Below, piece by piece: positions 12,913-14,034 of a stretch of 14,034 nucleotides of DNA (within the stretch, counting starts at the first letter, position 1; the number at the start of each line of letters is the position of its first letter). The notes below the pieces were generated by a model. It saw only the letters and a program-made list of their open reading frames with translations, ran no database searches and was not told the origin of the DNA. Origin of the DNA: Nitrospirota bacterium (GTDB lineage Bacteria > Nitrospirota > Thermodesulfovibrionia > Thermodesulfovibrionales > Magnetobacteriaceae); assembly GCA_015233265.1 (NCBI GenBank), contig JADFXZ010000049.1, forward strand, positions 1-14,034, written 5' to 3'. A program made the translations under genes and the position numbers.

Positions 12913-14034
12913 CTAAAAGAAACTCCCAAAAGAAAACTCAAATTTACCAAAAGAGTCCCCGTTGGTTCGTTTAAGATTCACGCCATACTCAAGGCGTATC
13001 GGGCCAAACGGGGAAATCCAGCGAACGCCAGCGCCGGTAGTATATTTGATATCCGACAATGTCGTCCCATTTCCAAGGGCAGACCCTATGTCAACAAAAT
13101 ATACACCCTTTAATTTTATCTCGGGGAATATAGGAAATATAACCTCGTTATTTAACAGTAACTGGCTTGTACCTCCAATGTACGTGCCATCCCAGTCACG
13201 CGGACCGGCACGGCCGAAGTCCACGCCTCTGATTGTGGATATACCGCCAACGTAGAATCTTTCATACAACGGCAGCTCGTTCCCGCCATAGCCGGAGGCG
13301 TAGCCGTATCTTCCCCTTATAGAGTAGGTTGTAGGTCCTAAAAAGGGAAAAAACCACAGGGAGTCAATGCCGCCTTTTATGTAGTGGTTAGACCCTAACG
13401 CGCCGGCAAAAGTAAAATACGCACTGTTTCTCGAGCCGGTTGTGGGGTCAATGTAACTATCTCTGGTGTCGCGCGATATGGATGGCGTGATGCTGCCTGT
13501 CGTTGCATATCCTTCCTGTTCTATAATCAGGCGCGAGGCCGTGTTGCTGACGTCATGTACGGTAACGCCCTCAAAACGATAGGACAGACCGGCATCCCAG
13601 TAATCCCAGAATTTCTTGTTAACGCCTACCACTATACCGGTTGCCTTGCGGCTGTAATCAATGTATTTTTTGTCTAAACTATACAGACTTCCGCTTATCG
13701 TATATGGTTTATCCAGAAACCACGGGTGCTTATACGTCAACTCATACAGCTTAGAGCCGCCGCCCTCTAACGCTATCTTTGCATAGTCTCCCGTGCCGAA
13801 CAGGTTTGACTGGGTAAGTTGTATCATACCTATCATCTTGTCAACTGAGCTATAGCCGCCGCCAACGCTTACAAAGCCCGTCATCTTTTCCTTAACCTTA
13901 ACGTCTACATCAACTATATCTGAGTCGGGCTGTGGTTTTGGAGCTACATCGACGGTATCGAAGTAGTCGAGATTTTTGATGTTTTGAAGGCTCCGCTTTA
14001 TCTTCTTGCTGTCAAATGTATCCCCTTCATTTAT
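12913..14034 (-). CDS. bamA: Outer membrane protein assembly factor BamA (5' partial)
   Basis: BamA is the Omp85-family core of the machine that folds and inserts beta-barrel proteins into the outer membrane. The frame is open to the right edge of the window, so the signal peptide and most POTRA domains are outside. The visible part starts at the end of the last POTRA domain (INEGDTFDSKKIKRSLQNI...LDYFDTVDV) and continues into the whole 16-strand barrel from about GFVSVGGGYSS. The conserved lid-loop motif appears as FYVGGISTIRGVDFG (IRG, usually VRGF). The protein ends GKFEFSFGSFF, a C-terminal beta-signal closing on phenylalanine. It is the first gene in view of the envelope cluster, 99 nt before skp. 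Confidence 0.94.
   Translation of the reverse strand: MNEGDTFDSKKIKRSLQNIKNLDYFDTVDVAPKPQPDSDIVDVDVKVKEKMTGFVSVGGGYSSVDKMIGMIQLTQSNLFGTGDYAKIALEGGGSKLYELTYKHPWFLDKPYTISGSLYSLDKKYIDYSRKATGIVVGVNKKFWDYWDAGLSYRFEGVTVHDVSNTASRLIIEQEGYATTGSITPSISRDTRDSYIDPTTGSRNSAYFTFAGALGSNHYIKGGIDSLWFFPFLGPTTYSIRGRYGYASGYGGNELPLYERFYVGGISTIRGVDFGRAGPRDWDGTYIGGTSQLLLNNEVIFPIFPEIKLKGVYFVDIGSALGNGTTLSDIKYTTGAGVRWISPFGPIRLEYGVNLKRTNGDSFGKFEFSFGSFF

Overview
The window reads as chromosome from a Gram-negative, motile, lipid A-making bacterium. A cheA-W-R-D-B order, a stand-alone NuoI next to a bacteriohemerythrin, LpxI in place of LpxH, and frequent ATA isoleucine codons in moderate-GC DNA would fit Nitrospirota or a deltaproteobacterium-like lineage. 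That placement is inference from gene content, not from a marker gene.

Left part, + strand (1-4648): a chemotaxis operon. It holds cheA (5' end outside the window), cheW, cheR, cheD and cheB. These encode the receptor-coupled kinase, the coupling protein, the receptor methyltransferase, the receptor deamidase and the receptor methylesterase, so most of the signalling and adaptation core is present. No cheY or receptor gene is in view. A hairpin followed by a T run overlaps the cheB stop and probably ends the operon. Just after it, a -35-like TTGACA starts a second + strand unit of two translationally coupled genes: nuoI (2x[4Fe-4S] complex I subunit) and a bacteriohemerythrin (4705-5750).

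Middle (5751-6561): no intact gene. I read it as a decayed IS66-family insertion sequence. It has tnpA with one in-frame stop, a 24-codon remnant of tnpB overlapping the tnpA stop by ATGA, a short piece of tnpC, and an IS66-like terminus (GTAAGCG on the minus strand) 6 bp from the end of the next gene. It lies where the two halves of the window converge.

Right part, minus strand (6562-14034, transcribed right to left): an envelope-biogenesis cluster in the order bamA (5' end outside the window), skp/ompH, lpxD, fabZ, lpxA, lpxI, then a secreted protein with two Ca-binding-like Asp loops, then a protein of nine 42-residue TPR units behind an unrecognised 118-residue N-terminal domain. The first six genes build the outer membrane: BamA inserts beta-barrels, Skp chaperones them, FabZ serves fatty acid synthesis, and LpxA, LpxD and LpxI carry out three early lipid A steps. 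Spacing is tight throughout (16-nt overlap to 56-nt gap, except 99 nt between bamA and skp), which suggests one long operon that includes the two uncharacterised genes.

I found no CRISPR array, rRNA or tRNA gene and no obvious phage or defence system. The less ordinary items are the tandem MshEN-like motifs inside CheA, the nuoI-hemerythrin pair, the IS66 relic, and the two uncharacterised genes appended to the lipid A cluster.
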